From NCBI GenBank assembly GCA_016708345.1, contig JADJFX010000015.1:1-44243 (forward strand): 44,243 nucleotides of DNA. Direction: 5' to 3'. The first letter of the stretch is position 1; every line of letters starts with the position of its first letter. This DNA is from Candidatus Rhodoferax bjergmarkensis. Its GTDB lineage: Bacteria > Pseudomonadota > Gammaproteobacteria > Burkholderiales > Burkholderiaceae_C. The notes below the pieces were generated by a model, which did not search any database, was not told the DNA's origin, and saw nothing but the letters and a program-made list of their open reading frames with translations. Positions 30,957 through 41,378 of this stretch are shown here, piece by piece. Both the position numbers and the translations under genes were made by a program.

Positions 30957-31766
30957 TTACCTGAACTTGATGTTCATGTACTGAATCTGCATCGAGCCGA
31001 TGCTGCTGCTGCCCAGATTGGTGCCGTTGCTGAACGCCACCTCGTTGATAGTCAATTTGCCAGTTCTTGCATCAGCACCCACTGGCCAATCAACACCTAG
31101 ATTCAAGCGGCTTTCACCTGAAGAATCGACCGGAAGACGAAACTTGCCAGATTGTGTTTTCAGGTCTGCAATGACCCAGCCAGCTCCTGCGACTTCACTG
31201 CTTTCAACACTGATTCCGTTGATGGCCATCTGTCCGTCTGTACTCTTGCGTCCATTGGGACTAAACAGGAGTTGTCCGATGGACAGCTTCGTAGTCCAAC
31301 CGAGATCGACACCGCCGCTTGGTCCGGTTGTAAACTGAAAGGCGCTGCCCTTCGGAGAAAAGTCCTTATAGGTCACTGCCGTGCCAAGACTCCTGCCATT
31401 GGCAGAAACAACCAGGTCATATTCGATCTGCAATGGACTGATGTTATTGGCTTCCGGGATAGACCAAGTGCCAATGTCTGGACCTCCGGGACTACCCTGA
31501 AAAACATCAAATTCTGATAGGAATGTTCCTCTGACGGTGATGTTTTCATGCCGTAACGCGGCTGCGTCATAGGGCGTAAAAACATACGATCCAATATCCA
31601 TGTTCACCGCCGTGGCAAAGCTAATGCCATCACGACCGACCTCTTTGGACAGGTCTTCTTCGCTCAAAACCTTGAGTCCAGCGGCATTAGCAACCAAGGA
31701 ACACCCAGCAAGCAGCATTACAGCCCCTGCAAGCCTACGAATTGACGCGGGTAAGGGGGTAGTCAC
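30957..31766 (-). CDS. FilA-like secreted protein, 269 residues, copy 2
   Basis: Protein identical to 8161-8970. Confidence 0.75.
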   Translation of the reverse strand: MTTPLPASIRRLAGAVMLLAGCSLVANAAGLKVLSEEDLSKEVGRDGISFATAVNMDIGSYVFTPYDAAALRHENITVRGTFLSEFDVFQGSPGGPDIGTWSIPEANNISPLQIEYDLVVSANGRSLGTAVTYKDFSPKGSAFQFTTGPSGGVDLGWTTKLSIGQLLFSPNGRKSTDGQMAINGISVESSEVAGAGWVIADLKTQSGKFRLPVDSSGESRLNLGVDWPVGADARTGKLTINEVAFSNGTNLGSSSIGSMQIQYMNIKFR

Positions 31767-31769
31767 GGT

Positions 31770-32564
31770 TTACCTTCCTGGGGCCTTGTTGGGCGGCAAT
31801 GTGGCGCTTAACGCAATCAACCTGTCCCGCCAGTTCAACCAATATCCTGCTTGAGCGGTTTGTTGTGGATCTGTCACTCCGGCCGGTGCTGGGAAATTTA
31901 CAGGCTTCATAAGGGCGGAAATCCAGAAATCACGACTTGGCCCAACGGCATCTCCTGCCTGGATGCTGCCAAGTTGTGCAAGGTTCAGGTAATTGGTGGT
32001 TCCGCAAGTACCAGCAGCAATGCAAGGCGCGTTGCTGCCGGTCCATTGCTTTCCGGTTGCATCGAGGATGCCGTTTACGGCTGTGCTGGTTCCATTCACG
32101 TACATGGAACCGCTGATGACCTTTGCCAAGAAGCCGACATCGCCAGAAATTCCATCAAAACCGATCCGTATGCCAACCACTTGCGTTGGTGCATCGAGTG
32201 GCTTGTTGTAAACGAACTGGATGTAAGGGTTGCTGATTTTTACCAACCGGTTAGCCTCGCCACCATCGCTGCGGCCAAATTGCAGATCGGAAATATTGAT
32301 ATCGGATACACCTGCTTTTGTGCCAAGAAGCATGTTCCTGAAATTGGCGCTTAAATCCACGTCGGCATCAAGCGCGATTTTTGAGAAATCCAGCCCATCG
32401 TAATTGCTGTTTTCCAGAATAAAAAGCCCCTGCGCGTTCACCTCGGACATTTCATGGTCTGTCATGACAACCCGTTTGGCATGAACGGAGGCCGCACACA
32501 AAAGCCCGGCGCATGCCAGAAAAGCAAAATATCTGCGAAGGCGTGGTGGGCTTAAGTGGTTCAT
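31770..32564 (-). CDS. FilA-like secreted protein, 264 residues, copy 2
   Basis: Protein identical to 8974-9768; start chosen at 'MNHLSPPRLRRYF' for its signal peptide. Confidence 0.75.
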   Translation of the reverse strand: MNHLSPPRLRRYFAFLACAGLLCAASVHAKRVVMTDHEMSEVNAQGLFILENSNYDGLDFSKIALDADVDLSANFRNMLLGTKAGVSDINISDLQFGRSDGGEANRLVKISNPYIQFVYNKPLDAPTQVVGIRIGFDGISGDVGFLAKVISGSMYVNGTSTAVNGILDATGKQWTGSNAPCIAAGTCGTTNYLNLAQLGSIQAGDAVGPSRDFWISALMKPVNFPAPAGVTDPQQTAQAGYWLNWRDRLIALSATLPPNKAPGR

Positions 32565-32598
32565 GGTCTGATGTCTCGTCCTTGAAAACAGTGTACTG

Positions 32599-33366
32599 CT
32601 AACGCGACTTGATCGTAATCGTTGTGCCACGCATGTCAATGTCATTGATAGCGATACTTCCAAAGGTCGGACCGCTGGTGTTGCCACGAACCCGGATATT
32701 GTCTAACCGGATTTGACCAATGGTGCTTGGCATGCTCAAGGTGATGGATCCGTCCTTGTTGATGACAGGCATTGATCCTTCTTTGGAATAAACCACATCC
32801 TTGATGCTGTAGTCGTAACTGAACATCATCAGCAGCGGGTTCATCAGTTTTGCCATTGTTCCCAGGGTCTTCAGCCCGGAATCGGATTTTTTGACAATTC
32901 CAAGCTGCTGGTCCAGTGACGCTTGAACGGCGGTGTTGTAGCTGAACTTGTTGTTCATCACACCCAGCAAATCACCAAGTGTGTCTTCCAGAACCCCCTG
33001 ACCTGTCGTCTCCGAAAGTTCACTATCCGACATGACGCGCAGACCACCAGCCTTCTGGGCGTTGTGGGCGCTTTGGGTCGCCATGGGCGTCACAGGCGCT
33101 GTAGCTGCGGACGCATAAACAGGAATTGGCCCCAGTAATGCGGTGACTACCGAGGCTGCAAGCCGCATGGTGCGTTGCTTGCGTAAGACTGCATCAACCT
33201 GTTTGCGTGAGATCAGGTTCAGTTCGGTAACCACGTCACCGAGACGCTGGCCCGTTTTCTTCTGTTGCTCAATAGCCCAATCCAACTGCTCTTGCGAGAG
33301 AAGCTTCTTGTCGACTAACAACTGACCGAGTAAGGTTTTTTGATTACTTTTTTTGGCCCATTCCAT
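32599..33366 (-). CDS. MshEN-like/FilA-like fusion protein, copy 2
   Basis: Protein identical to 9803-10570. Confidence 0.7.
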   Translation of the reverse strand: MEWAKKSNQKTLLGQLLVDKKLLSQEQLDWAIEQQKKTGQRLGDVVTELNLISRKQVDAVLRKQRTMRLAASVVTALLGPIPVYASAATAPVTPMATQSAHNAQKAGGLRVMSDSELSETTGQGVLEDTLGDLLGVMNNKFSYNTAVQASLDQQLGIVKKSDSGLKTLGTMAKLMNPLLMMFSYDYSIKDVVYSKEGSMPVINKDGSITLSMPSTIGQIRLDNIRVRGNTSGPTFGSIAINDIDMRGTTITIKSR

Positions 33367-33466
33367 GATTTACACCGTTCTTTTAAGGATGAATAGAAAC
33401 CAGAACACGGGCCAATCTTAGGAACCTTTGCATCTATCAACAACTTTTGATTCTTGGTATTGCTCC

Positions 33467-34600
33467 CTAATTTTCGATACGGCTCAACATTGCGTCGATC
33501 TGACCGTTGCTTATTCCTCTGCGTTGAAGTAGGCGCAAAGTCTCCAGCGCAGCCTCACGCCGACCCAAGGACAACTGGCACTCGGCAAGCTCGGTGTAGA
33601 TGCGTGCATTGTTGGGGTCGTGCTTCATGGCGCTGTTGAGGCTTTCAATGGCATCGGCGTAGCGCCCTTGTTCTTTGAGCACCAGTGCAAGCCCCAGTAC
33701 GGCATAAACATCGAAATTGACATCCAGCGCCCGGCGGTAATGCTGCTCGGCTTCCACAAAGCGTCCCAGGTGGCGCAGCGCATCGCCCGCGCGCGTCAGG
33801 ATGACCTTGTTGGCCAGGTCTTCTGCCAGGATGTAGTTCCAGTACTCCAGCGACTTTTCCATCTGGTCCATGCCACGGTAGCAGTCCGCAATGCCAAAGA
33901 GCGCAAAGAAGTTCTTTTTATCGACACCTAAAACCTGCTCGAAGTAAAACAGCCCCTCGCGGTAATTCCTGAGCTTGCGGTGGCAATTGCCAAGACCCGT
34001 CAGCACACGCACATCGACGCGCTTGGAGTCAATGGCGTAGACCTTTTCCCAGTTCGCAAGGGCCGCGCGGTAGTCCTTGAAGTCGTAATACAGGTATCCA
34101 AGGCCAATCAGGGTGTAGGTATTGCTTTCGTCAATGGACAGAACCCGCAGATACGTTTGCTTGGATTTTTCAAAGTTCTTAAGCTTGCGGTGGGCGTCGG
34201 CCACCCGTGTCAGTACGGAAATGCTCTTGTCATGCGTGGTCAGATACTTTTCCCAGATGGCAAGGGCTTTATCCACCTGATTGCCGCTTTTGTAGCAATC
34301 TGCCATGCCAAGCAGGGCATGGTTGTTTTCCGGGGACGTCTCCAGGCACTGCTGGTAGTAGGCCATGGCGCGTGCTTTGTTGTTCCTGCGCCGGTAGACA
34401 TCGCCCAACCCCGTCAGGCCGTAGCTGTTGGTCGGGCTAATGGCCAGGATTTTGTGGAATGCCTTTTCAGCCTCGTCCAGGACTCCTTTTTTCAGATAGC
34501 TGTATCCGGTCTTGGAGAGTTCAGCCAGATGGTCATTAACACCATACGGTTCGGCATCTTCTGGAAATTCACTTTGGGGAAACAAACTTGGCATGTCCAT
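33467..34600 (-). CDS. Tetratricopeptide-repeat protein, copy 2
   Basis: Protein identical to 10671-11804. Confidence 0.85.
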   Translation of the reverse strand: MDMPSLFPQSEFPEDAEPYGVNDHLAELSKTGYSYLKKGVLDEAEKAFHKILAISPTNSYGLTGLGDVYRRRNNKARAMAYYQQCLETSPENNHALLGMADCYKSGNQVDKALAIWEKYLTTHDKSISVLTRVADAHRKLKNFEKSKQTYLRVLSIDESNTYTLIGLGYLYYDFKDYRAALANWEKVYAIDSKRVDVRVLTGLGNCHRKLRNYREGLFYFEQVLGVDKKNFFALFGIADCYRGMDQMEKSLEYWNYILAEDLANKVILTRAGDALRHLGRFVEAEQHYRRALDVNFDVYAVLGLALVLKEQGRYADAIESLNSAMKHDPNNARIYTELAECQLSLGRREAALETLRLLQRRGISNGQIDAMLSRIEN

Positions 34601-34647
34601 GGCTAACTAGCTCCTTTTCCTTCATTCTAGTAAGCACGGCTGTTTCG

Positions 34648-34664
34648 CCCCCCGAGTAGGGGGG
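34648..34664. repeat. CCCCCC-GAGTA-GGGGGG hairpin at ori1, copy 2
   Basis: Matches 11852-11868 in sequence and in distance to the TPR gene. Confidence 0.6.
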
Positions 34665-34819
34665 TTGGGGGGGGTGCCCGTGGCGGTCTGATGACTTTCT
34701 TCGCGCACGCGCACGCCCGCGTTTTTTAATTTACGTTTTTACGTTTTTCGCGCGCGCGCGAGGAGGCAGCGTAACCATTTGAAATCATTGGATTTTTTGG
34801 CTGTTTTTTCTTTTTTGAA

Positions 34820-34973
34820 TTCTGATGTTTTCCGGGTTTATTCTGATGTTTTCCGGGTTAGTCTGATGTTTTCCGGGTGCTATCCACAGGGCAAAAACAA
34901 AGTTATCCACATATCCACATGCCGGATTCTGATGTTAAAGTATCTGTATCTGAAATACCCGGAGGTCGTCAGA
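34820..34973 (+). other. Replication origin ori1, variant iterons, copy 2
   Basis: Three iterons with core TCTGATGTTTTCCGGGT begin at 34821, 34842 and 34862. Every one carries C where copy 1 has G (TGTGATG), and the extra partial site downstream (ATTCTGATG against ATTGTGATC) shows the same change. The DnaA box TTATCCACA is at 34903-34911. The inverted operator is ACCCGGAGGTCGTCAGA (34957-34973), also altered from copy 1. The concerted change points to a distinct replicon variant rather than read errors. Confidence 0.85.
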
Positions 34974-34974
34974 A

Positions 34975-35541
34975 ATGACCCGAAAACCACGCGAACTCGC
35001 ACCATTCACAGACAAACCATTACCCGAGCGCCACGTCAATATGAGCAACGCCCTGGCGCGCGCCGCCCACGGATTGAACCTGGCGGAAAAGCGCGTCATT
35101 GCCTGCGGCCTGGCCAACACGAACTCACGATCAGCCCGCAGCTACAGCCAGATACTGCAACATGGCGGGTGGCTGGTGCGGCTGGTCGCCGTGGATTACG
35201 CCGAAACCATGGGCATTGAGCCAAAGACCGCTTATGAACAATTGAAGGACGCAGCAAACACCCTTGTCAAGAAACAATGGACGATCATCAGTGGCAAGTC
35301 AGTTACCCGCTTCAATTGGTTGTCAAGGATCAAGTACCACGAGGGGGAAGGCTGGGTAGAACTGGAGTTCACACACCATACAGCCCCTCACCTCATTGCT
35401 CTTGGCAAGAATTTCACCAGCTACCAACTCCAGCAAGCCAGCGCCTTGCGCTCGATCTACTCCTGGCGCTTGCTGGAGTGCCTGCAGTCATGGAAGGGAA
35501 CCGGGCGATATACGCCAACGATTGAAACCAAGTGCGGATAA
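34975..35541 (+). pseudogene. Plasmid initiator 1 variant, truncated
   Basis: 188 residues. The N-terminus differs from copy 1 ('MTRKPRELAPF' for 'MASRKPRELAPF'), with substitutions such as 'LKDAANTLVKKQWTIISGK'. After 'GRYTPTIE' the frame enters about 60 bp of unrelated sequence and ends in 'TKCG'. The second winged-helix domain, needed for iteron binding, is lost. The junction to the downstream flank replaces the stretch that in copy 1 holds the rest of rep1 and the G/C block. This is either a real deletion or a misassembly at the same difficult site. Confidence 0.75.
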
Positions 35542-35625
35542 ATCATGTACGGCTTTGAATAGCTTTTCATGAACAGCGTGTGATGATCTTGCCACCTAAA
35601 CATGCTACTGGCGCTTTGACTCACA

Positions 35626-36530
35626 TCACTGCGTCTGCTCCATCCGCGTAATCGTGATCGGTGTCACAGGGACTTCGGTGTACGTGCCAACAGTTTTCGT
35701 TTTAACCGCACTGATTTCATCGACGACATTCAGGTTGCTGGTGTCGGGGATCACATTGCCAAAAACTGCATAACCGCCGTCCTGGGTATCCAGGAACTGG
35801 TTGTCTGAAACGTTGATGAAAAACTGTGCTGTAGCCGAAGCCATGGCGATGGTTCCACGCAGATTGCTCAAACCCGTTTTTTCCAGCTCGATAGGCTCGT
35901 GTGTAGGAACAGGCTTCATCTTCTCGTCCAGACTTCCGAACAGGATTGCATTGGCGCTGATCACACGGTGGACGATGGTTTTTTCGTAAAAACCTTCTTT
36001 CACATAGCGAAGGAAGTTGTCAACGGTAGCAGGTGCCTTGTCCGGATCGAGTTCAAAGAAAATTCTCCCCATGCTGGTGTACATGGTGACCTGTGGATAC
36101 GGCACGGGCACCTTGGAAGCCCATAGCAGGGATAGTTCAGCTGTCGTGAGTACGGTAAACGACAGATAACCTATTTTTTTGAGTGTGCAGGTATAGACAC
36201 GCTTTTCACCCGTTCCTTCAGCAGGCTCCTCCAATCCGGAACAACCCGGAAAACGCACGGTAAGTGGCTCGGCATCCAAATTCTTTCCGTTTATGGTCAC
36301 AATGACCTTACCACCGTAGAACAGGGTTTGGCCGGTTTCTTCTTCTTTGGGTTTTTCATTTTCGGTGAACGGCTTCACATTTACGCTGGTCACGTCAATC
36401 GACTTCTTCACAATCGGATCGGGGTTCAGGCCAAGCCCCCTCCGCCACACGCCGACAATAAAGCGGCAATGGTCAGCACCATGAGGCTGTTGGACATGTA
36501 TTTGGAGGTGAAGGCTTTTAAGCGTTGCAT
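35626..36530 (-). pseudogene. Cyclophilin lipoprotein, frameshifted near the start, copy 2
   Basis: Same gene as 13215-14120, but one C is missing from the C-run at about 36436, which separates the lipobox part from the mature part. The mature sequence is otherwise identical. A homopolymer miscall is the simplest explanation. Confidence 0.75.
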
Positions 36531-36542
36531 GTTTGTTTGTTT

Positions 36543-36573
36543 GTTTCGATCCACGCCCATAAAAGGCGGGCTT
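36543..36573 (-). repeat. Solitary CRISPR-repeat-like unit 2, copy 2
   Basis: Identical to 14133-14163, 12 bp upstream of the cyclophilin start. Confidence 0.45.
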
Positions 36574-36603
36574 CAATGATACGCTGGGCCATTTCAGCGC
36601 TTT

Positions 36604-36957
36604 TCAGATTCCGGCAGCCTTTTTCAGGAGAATGAGTGCCGTACTAACCTCCTTGGAAATATTTTCAAAGGCCGTTCCATTGCCGATAGCTGCATCGGCC
36701 TCGGGATACTTTTGTGCGTTGATAAGTTGGGCAACTTTGCCGGCCTCCGCATGAAATGCCTTGTGTTTGTCCAACGCACGTTGGAGCTCTGGCTTGCTTC
36801 CCCAGCGGGATTTACCCTCACCGTGTAGCCATTTACCCACTTCGCAACAGTTGTCCTTGCTGATGGTGGCTGCATCCATCTGTTCTTTCTTGACGATTGC
36901 CAACCGGAATTTGGCGCGCCATTCGATGTGTTTTTTTACCGCTTCGTCGAGATTCAT
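36604..36957 (-). CDS. Stand-alone CZB domain protein, copy 2
   Basis: Protein identical to 14194-14547. Confidence 0.85.
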   Translation of the reverse strand: MNLDEAVKKHIEWRAKFRLAIVKKEQMDAATISKDNCCEVGKWLHGEGKSRWGSKPELQRALDKHKAFHAEAGKVAQLINAQKYPEADAAIGNGTAFENISKEVSTALILLKKAAGI

Positions 36958-37042
36958 GCAATACCACCTTTAACTTGTTCAGAAGATTCAGGTCGAATCA
37001 TACTGACCCGGTGCACGGCAAGCCCTGGCCTTCAGGCCAGGA

Positions 37043-37234
37043 TCAAGGGCGCGGAACGCGAAGCGTTCCCTGAGTTGTTTTCGGTTTCCATTTGTCAACC
37101 AAAGCCCTAAGCGCTTCAACACCAGATGCATCAATTTTTCCCCACTGCGCCGGGGTCATGCGTATGGACCGCAGGATCAAGCGCTCTGAATCTGGCTTTC
37201 TTGGCCTGCCAAGGGATTTTTTTGGTTGTTCCAT
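37043..37234 (-). CDS. Small putative DNA-binding protein, copy 2
   Basis: Identical to 14633-14824; paired ATGTGGCACAA sites follow at about 37246 and 37281. Confidence 0.5.
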   Translation of the reverse strand: MEQPKKSLGRPRKPDSERLILRSIRMTPAQWGKIDASGVEALRALVDKWKPKTTQGTLRVPRP

Positions 37235-37299
37235 GTGGAGATTATATGTGGCACAAAAAACACTTGAAATTTATGTTTTTATGTGGCACAATAAATTCC

Positions 37300-38454
37300 A
37301 TGAAAACGATCAAGACTCTCAAGCTACGCATCAAGGATAAGCACGCGCCAGTTCTTACGGCGATGGCGCGAGAGGTTAATCAAGTTTGGAACTTTTGTAA
37401 CGAAACTTCAATTCGTTCCATCTCAGAGCGGCATAAATGGCTTAGTGGTTTCGATCTTCAAAAGTACACGGCTGGATACAGCAAGTGCGATGGCGTAAAA
37501 ATTGGCAGTGCAACAGTTCAATTGGTTTGTGAGGAATATGCCACCCGGCGCAAGCAATTCAAAAAAGCGCGTTTGAACTGGCGCGTCAGCAACCCCAAGT
37601 CGTCCAAGTACAGCCTTGGATGGATACCTTTCAAAAAAGGTGGCGTTGTCTATAGAAACGGCCAAGTCATATTCGCGGGTTTGAACATTGGGTTTTGGGA
37701 TAGCTACGGACTCAGTGAATTTGAACTTCGTGGCGGATCATTCAACCAAGACAGCCTGGGTCGCTGGTATCTGAATGTGGCCGTAGAGGTAGACGTAAAG
37801 CCAAGCATAGGTACAGCAAGCGTTGGTATCGACTTGGGTTTGAAAGAGTGCGCTGTTGCCTCTGATGGTCAACGCATCGAAGGTCGTTTCTACCGCAAAC
37901 TTGAAGTCGATCTTGGGGTCGCACAGAGAGCCTGCAAGAAGAAAAGAGTCAAGGCGATCCACGCCAAAATAGCAAATCAGCGCAATGACATGCTCCACAA
38001 GTTCAGCACAAAACTTGTTGCAGAGAATGCCGCTGTTTTTGTCGGAAACGTTTCCAGTGAAAAGCTGGTGAAAACGAAGATGGCCAAGTCCACGCTAGAC
38101 GCTGGATGGGCCATGTTTAAGACGATGTTGGAATACAAAAGCCATCAGGCTGGTATCGTCTTTGAGGAAGTGAACGAAAGCTATTCAACCCAGACTTGTT
38201 CTCAATGCGGAAGTATTGAGGGGCCGAAAGGCTTGGCAGGTCTTGGCGTGCGAGAGTGGACTTGCGAATGTGGGGCGGTACACGACCGAGACACAAACGC
38301 CGCAAAGAACATTCTTGCAAAGGGATTGAATATGCTGGAGAGAGCGTTTTCCATTGGGGGGGAGGCGAAAGCCGATGAAGCCGCAGTGAATAAGAGTCCG
38401 CAAGGATTCGGGGCTGGATATGGCCCTCTGGCAGCAGGAATCCCTGTCCTTTAG
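37300..38454 (+). CDS. tnpB: TnpB, copy 2
   Basis: Protein identical to 14890-16044. The right-end hairpin and the guide ACATTGCAGAGGAAATAGAA (from about 38473) are also identical, so this second element carries the same guide and was copied with the whole unit, not by transposition. Confidence 0.85.
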   Translation: MKTIKTLKLRIKDKHAPVLTAMAREVNQVWNFCNETSIRSISERHKWLSGFDLQKYTAGYSKCDGVKIGSATVQLVCEEYATRRKQFKKARLNWRVSNPKSSKYSLGWIPFKKGGVVYRNGQVIFAGLNIGFWDSYGLSEFELRGGSFNQDSLGRWYLNVAVEVDVKPSIGTASVGIDLGLKECAVASDGQRIEGRFYRKLEVDLGVAQRACKKKRVKAIHAKIANQRNDMLHKFSTKLVAENAAVFVGNVSSEKLVKTKMAKSTLDAGWAMFKTMLEYKSHQAGIVFEEVNESYSTQTCSQCGSIEGPKGLAGLGVREWTCECGAVHDRDTNAAKNILAKGLNMLERAFSIGGEAKADEAAVNKSPQGFGAGYGPLAAGIPVL

Positions 38455-38492
38455 GACGTGGAGGATGTCAAACACATTGCAGAGGAAATAGA
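38400..38492 (+). ncRNA. Putative omega-RNA, copy 2
   Basis: Same as 15990-16082, including the DUF29-derived guide. Confidence 0.55.
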
Positions 38493-38550
38493 AGACGTGG
38501 GTTTGAACCACGCCGATTTCAACCATGCGGTCTGCAGTGCAGACCAAACC

Positions 38551-38990
38551 TCACTCTGGAAGCCAGCCTTCGGTTAGAACATCAGCCATAGCCCACGGAC
38601 AAACTTCTGGGAAGGTGATCTGGTCGATCCCGGTTTCCTTCTCTGCCGCTGCTGTTGCATCAACCCACATTTCGTCTATCCATTCGGGGTCGGTGAGCAT
38701 TGGTGCGAGACTTGGTGTTTTTGGATTCTACGCACCAGAAGGCGGCGCTGGGTCTTGATCGTTGCTGTCCAACTGTTTGTGCGCTTGTCTGACTGAAATT
38801 GCCACTTCAGCAGGTGCATCAGTAATACCGCCATGCGGCTGGCTAGCTCTCTTTGCTCGCTTTTTCCCACGTCCTCAATCTCCTCTGCAATGTGTGCCAA
38901 ATCGAGTTGATTGAAGTGACCGGCGCGGATAAGCGCGGCCTGTTCATTGGCCCATGCAACAACGTCAGTTTCATAGCTTGTGTGGTTCAT
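38551..38990 (-). pseudogene. DUF29-family protein 2, frameshifted in copy 2
   Basis: As 16141-16581 but lacking one T in the T-run near 38722, which alters the C-terminal third. Probably a homopolymer miscall. Element E3 recurs at 39057-39112. Confidence 0.75.
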
Positions 38991-39056
38991 GCTGCTATTT
39001 TGGCGCATCTTCTGCTGTTTGGGTATGGTAATGCACGCCATCCAACTTACTTGGCA

Positions 39057-39112
39057 AAACAGGCTAAAAGTCCCATGCATCAAGCGGGTGCAGCTACGAT
39101 AAAAATAGCTTT
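39057..39112 (-). repeat. Hairpin element E3, copy 2
   Basis: Matches 16648-16703. Confidence 0.4.
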
Positions 39113-39219
39113 CCAATCACTCGGACAAAGCCGCTTTGGGGAATTTCAAGCGACTAGCAGCCACGCAAGTGGTCGCGGATGTAATCACCACATTTTTGAG
39201 TCAAACCCCTAATTCAGCG

Positions 39220-39249
39220 TTGGTAAATTAAAGCGAACGTTCGTATTAT
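39220..39249 (+). promoter_or_regulatory. Promoter of filA-like gene 2, copy 2
   Basis: TTGGTA, 18 bp, TATTAT with CGAACGTTCG at 39234-39243; the leader to 39436 has one G missing after the GCAATTCG palindrome. Confidence 0.65.
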
Positions 39250-39436
39250 TCGGCCCGTAGCAGGTTGGTTCTTCGGGATTTAAAAAACTGAACACACCAG
39301 CAAAGCGTTACCGAATTGTCTTGACGGAATTGCAATTCGAAAGCTAAAACTCCCCAGGAGGCTTTAGCAACCAGCTACCAGGTTCCGTCAAAAAAAGCTT
39401 AATTTTTTTCGTTAATTTTTTAAAGTGAGTCCCATC

Positions 39437-39981
39437 ATGAAATCCGTCAAATTGGCTGTTATCGCCGCTCTCTCTTCTTTCGCAGTTTCCGCTTTCGCCC
39501 TGTCCCCATGCAAGATTCAGATTTGAGCGCTGTAAGCGGTCAAGATGGTGTGACGATCGGCGCAAACCTGAACATCGACGTTGGCTCGTTCGTGTATACC
39601 GATACAGATACAGCTGGTGGTTCTATCGCATTCAAGGGCATCGAAATCCGTGGTGCAATCGCTGTTGAAATCGACATCATCAACAACGCAGTCGCCAAGG
39701 GAACTCTGCAAGCAGTTGGTGTAACTGGTACTGACTCCGCTACAGCCGCTTTCTTGCCTGCTGGTGATGTGGTTCGTATCGCTCTGCCAGACGTAGCAGT
39801 TGCTGGTGCAGCCGCTGGCCTGAGCAAAGCAACTACCGTTGCTGGTGCCGCTCGCACAACGAACAACCTGTACTTTGGTGTTGCACGCATGGAAATGGGC
39901 AACAGCACCAAGTCGTTCGGCGCAATGGCTGTGAACGACATCAAGATGCAAGGAACCACAGCTCTGATCTGGGCTCACTAA
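39437..39981 (+). pseudogene. FilA-like secreted protein 2, frameshifted in copy 2
   Basis: As 17029-17574 with one C missing in the CCCCC run at about 39505, between signal peptide and motif. The mature part is unchanged from 39508 on. A real phase-variable C-tract is conceivable; an error is more likely. Confidence 0.75.
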
Positions 39982-40025
39982 GCTCCTAGCCTCCTTTGGA
40001 GGCTTAACCTACGCGCAAACGCTTG

Positions 40026-40056
40026 ACGGCCAGTCACATAAGTTTCTGGCCGTTTT
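40026..40056 (+). terminator. Terminator of filA-like gene 2, copy 2
   Basis: ACGGCCAG / CTGGCCGT stem followed by TTTTT, as at 17619-17651. Confidence 0.8.
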
Positions 40057-40118
40057 TCGTTGCCGTGGGAGCCTCCCTATCCGCAAGTCTCTTTTTTTCC
40101 TTGCAAATGGTGGGCATC

Positions 40119-40868
40119 ATGGAATGGCTTAGAAAAAACACTCGCAAAACCCTTCTCGGCCAATTGTTGATTGGCGAAAACCTTATTTCCGAGAGCCAGT
40201 TGGCCCGGGCTATTGAGCAACAGAGAAAAACAGGGCAACGTCTGGGTGACGTGATTGCCGAGTGGGACCTGCTTTCCAAGAAACAGATGGCTTCTGTACT
40301 GCGCAAGCAACGTAATCTGCGCTTCATTACCTCCATCGTCACCGCTTTGCTTGGACCCATCCCTGCCCATGTTTCTGCAGCTGCAGCCCCTATGGCTCGG
40401 TAACGATCCAAGCCACCACCAAAAACGTTCAAAAACAAGCGCCAGTGCGCAAAGTCGAGACAAAAGAAACCACGGAAAAATCCTCCAAGTGGGATATGGC
40501 CTATTTCACCCAAAAGGAAATGGGTACCACCGTAGACATCAAATTCCCCGAAGACCTTGTAGAACTGGCCAAACAACCCCTGTTAAACCCAAAAGAAGCC
40601 GCCTTGCAGACCGTTGAGCGGCACCATAGCCGTGTTGCCGGTGCCATCCGCAACATGTGGGGCTACAAGGAGTGCTGCGAATACATCAACAAACTGATGA
40701 TGGAAGGCAACGACGACCGTGGCCGCGCCCGCATGGGCTTTCATCAAAAGCCGTAGAAGCCATGCTGGTCCTGATTGCCATTCATGAAAGCAGTTCCCGG
40801 GGCTAACAGCCAAGGATGACATGTTTTTGCCATTGCCCATGTTTGCCAGCCTTGGCAGTGCAGGCTGA
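40119..40868 (+). pseudogene. MshEN-like N-terminal domain protein, frameshifted in copy 2
   Basis: As 17712-18467 but with single-base losses near 40397, 40745, 40790 and 40826. The break density begins to rise here, marking the onset of low-quality sequence. Confidence 0.7.
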
Positions 40869-40956
40869 CCCGGTCAGTTCCATCAGGCGATCCGGGTTAT
40901 CTTGGTTTTCTGGCCCCGGCTGCTTTGCCTTCCTTCTGTTCAATCTGGCTGTTTCT

Positions 40957-41130
40957 CCCCCGAGTAGGGGCTTTTAGGGCTTATCCACAGTTCGAGGTTG
41001 AGCTACCACAGGTCTTAGATACAGGTCTTATAAGGCGTCACCGATTCAACGCACCCTCAGCAGCTTTAGGCGTCACCGATTCAACGCGGATAACTTTCAC
41101 AATCCACAGCTTTTTGGGGGATAACTTGCC
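40957..41130. other. ori3-like patch, copy 2
   Basis: Hairpin CCCCC-GAGTA-GGGG, TTATCCACA (40981-40989) and both exact GCGTCACCGATTCAACGC repeats (41035 and 41070), still 35 bp apart. Exact conservation of the repeats amid noisy sequence supports them as real. Confidence 0.5.
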
Positions 41131-41153
41131 TTCCATCGGTTTGCGACCCGAAA

Positions 41154-41180
41154 CCCGGCCTGAAGGCCGGGGTAGTTGAC
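41154..41180 (+). other. IS605-right-end-like hairpin, copy 2
   Basis: CCCGGCC-TGAA-GGCCGGGG then TAGTTGAC. The loop differs from copy 1 (TTTA) while the stem is kept. Confidence 0.35.
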
Positions 41181-41201
41181 AGTTTCGCTAGCTGATACGA
41201 T

Positions 41202-41232
41202 GTTTCAATCCACTCCTGTAACTGGGGCGGAT
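41202..41232 (-). repeat. CRISPR-repeat-like unit 3, degraded copy
   Basis: GTTTCAATCCACTCCTGTAA shows two or three changes from 18804 within the noisy region. Confidence 0.35.
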
Positions 41233-41308
41233 TTGGAACAGGTTATCCCTATCCAGAATGGATTCTATCCCCATGGGGAGGTTTTAAACCAAATTCAGTT
41301 TTTGACGC

Positions 41309-41361
41309 AAAATAGGCTCAAACCCTCATGGAACGTGCTGGTACAGCTGTTCTTTTTAGAA
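41309..41361 (-). repeat. Hairpin element E4, copy 2
   Basis: AGGCTCAAACCCTCATGGAA then CGTGCTGGTACAGCTGTTC; a few differences from 18909-18961. Confidence 0.55.
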
Positions 41362-41378
41362 GTATTGCCATACTGAAT

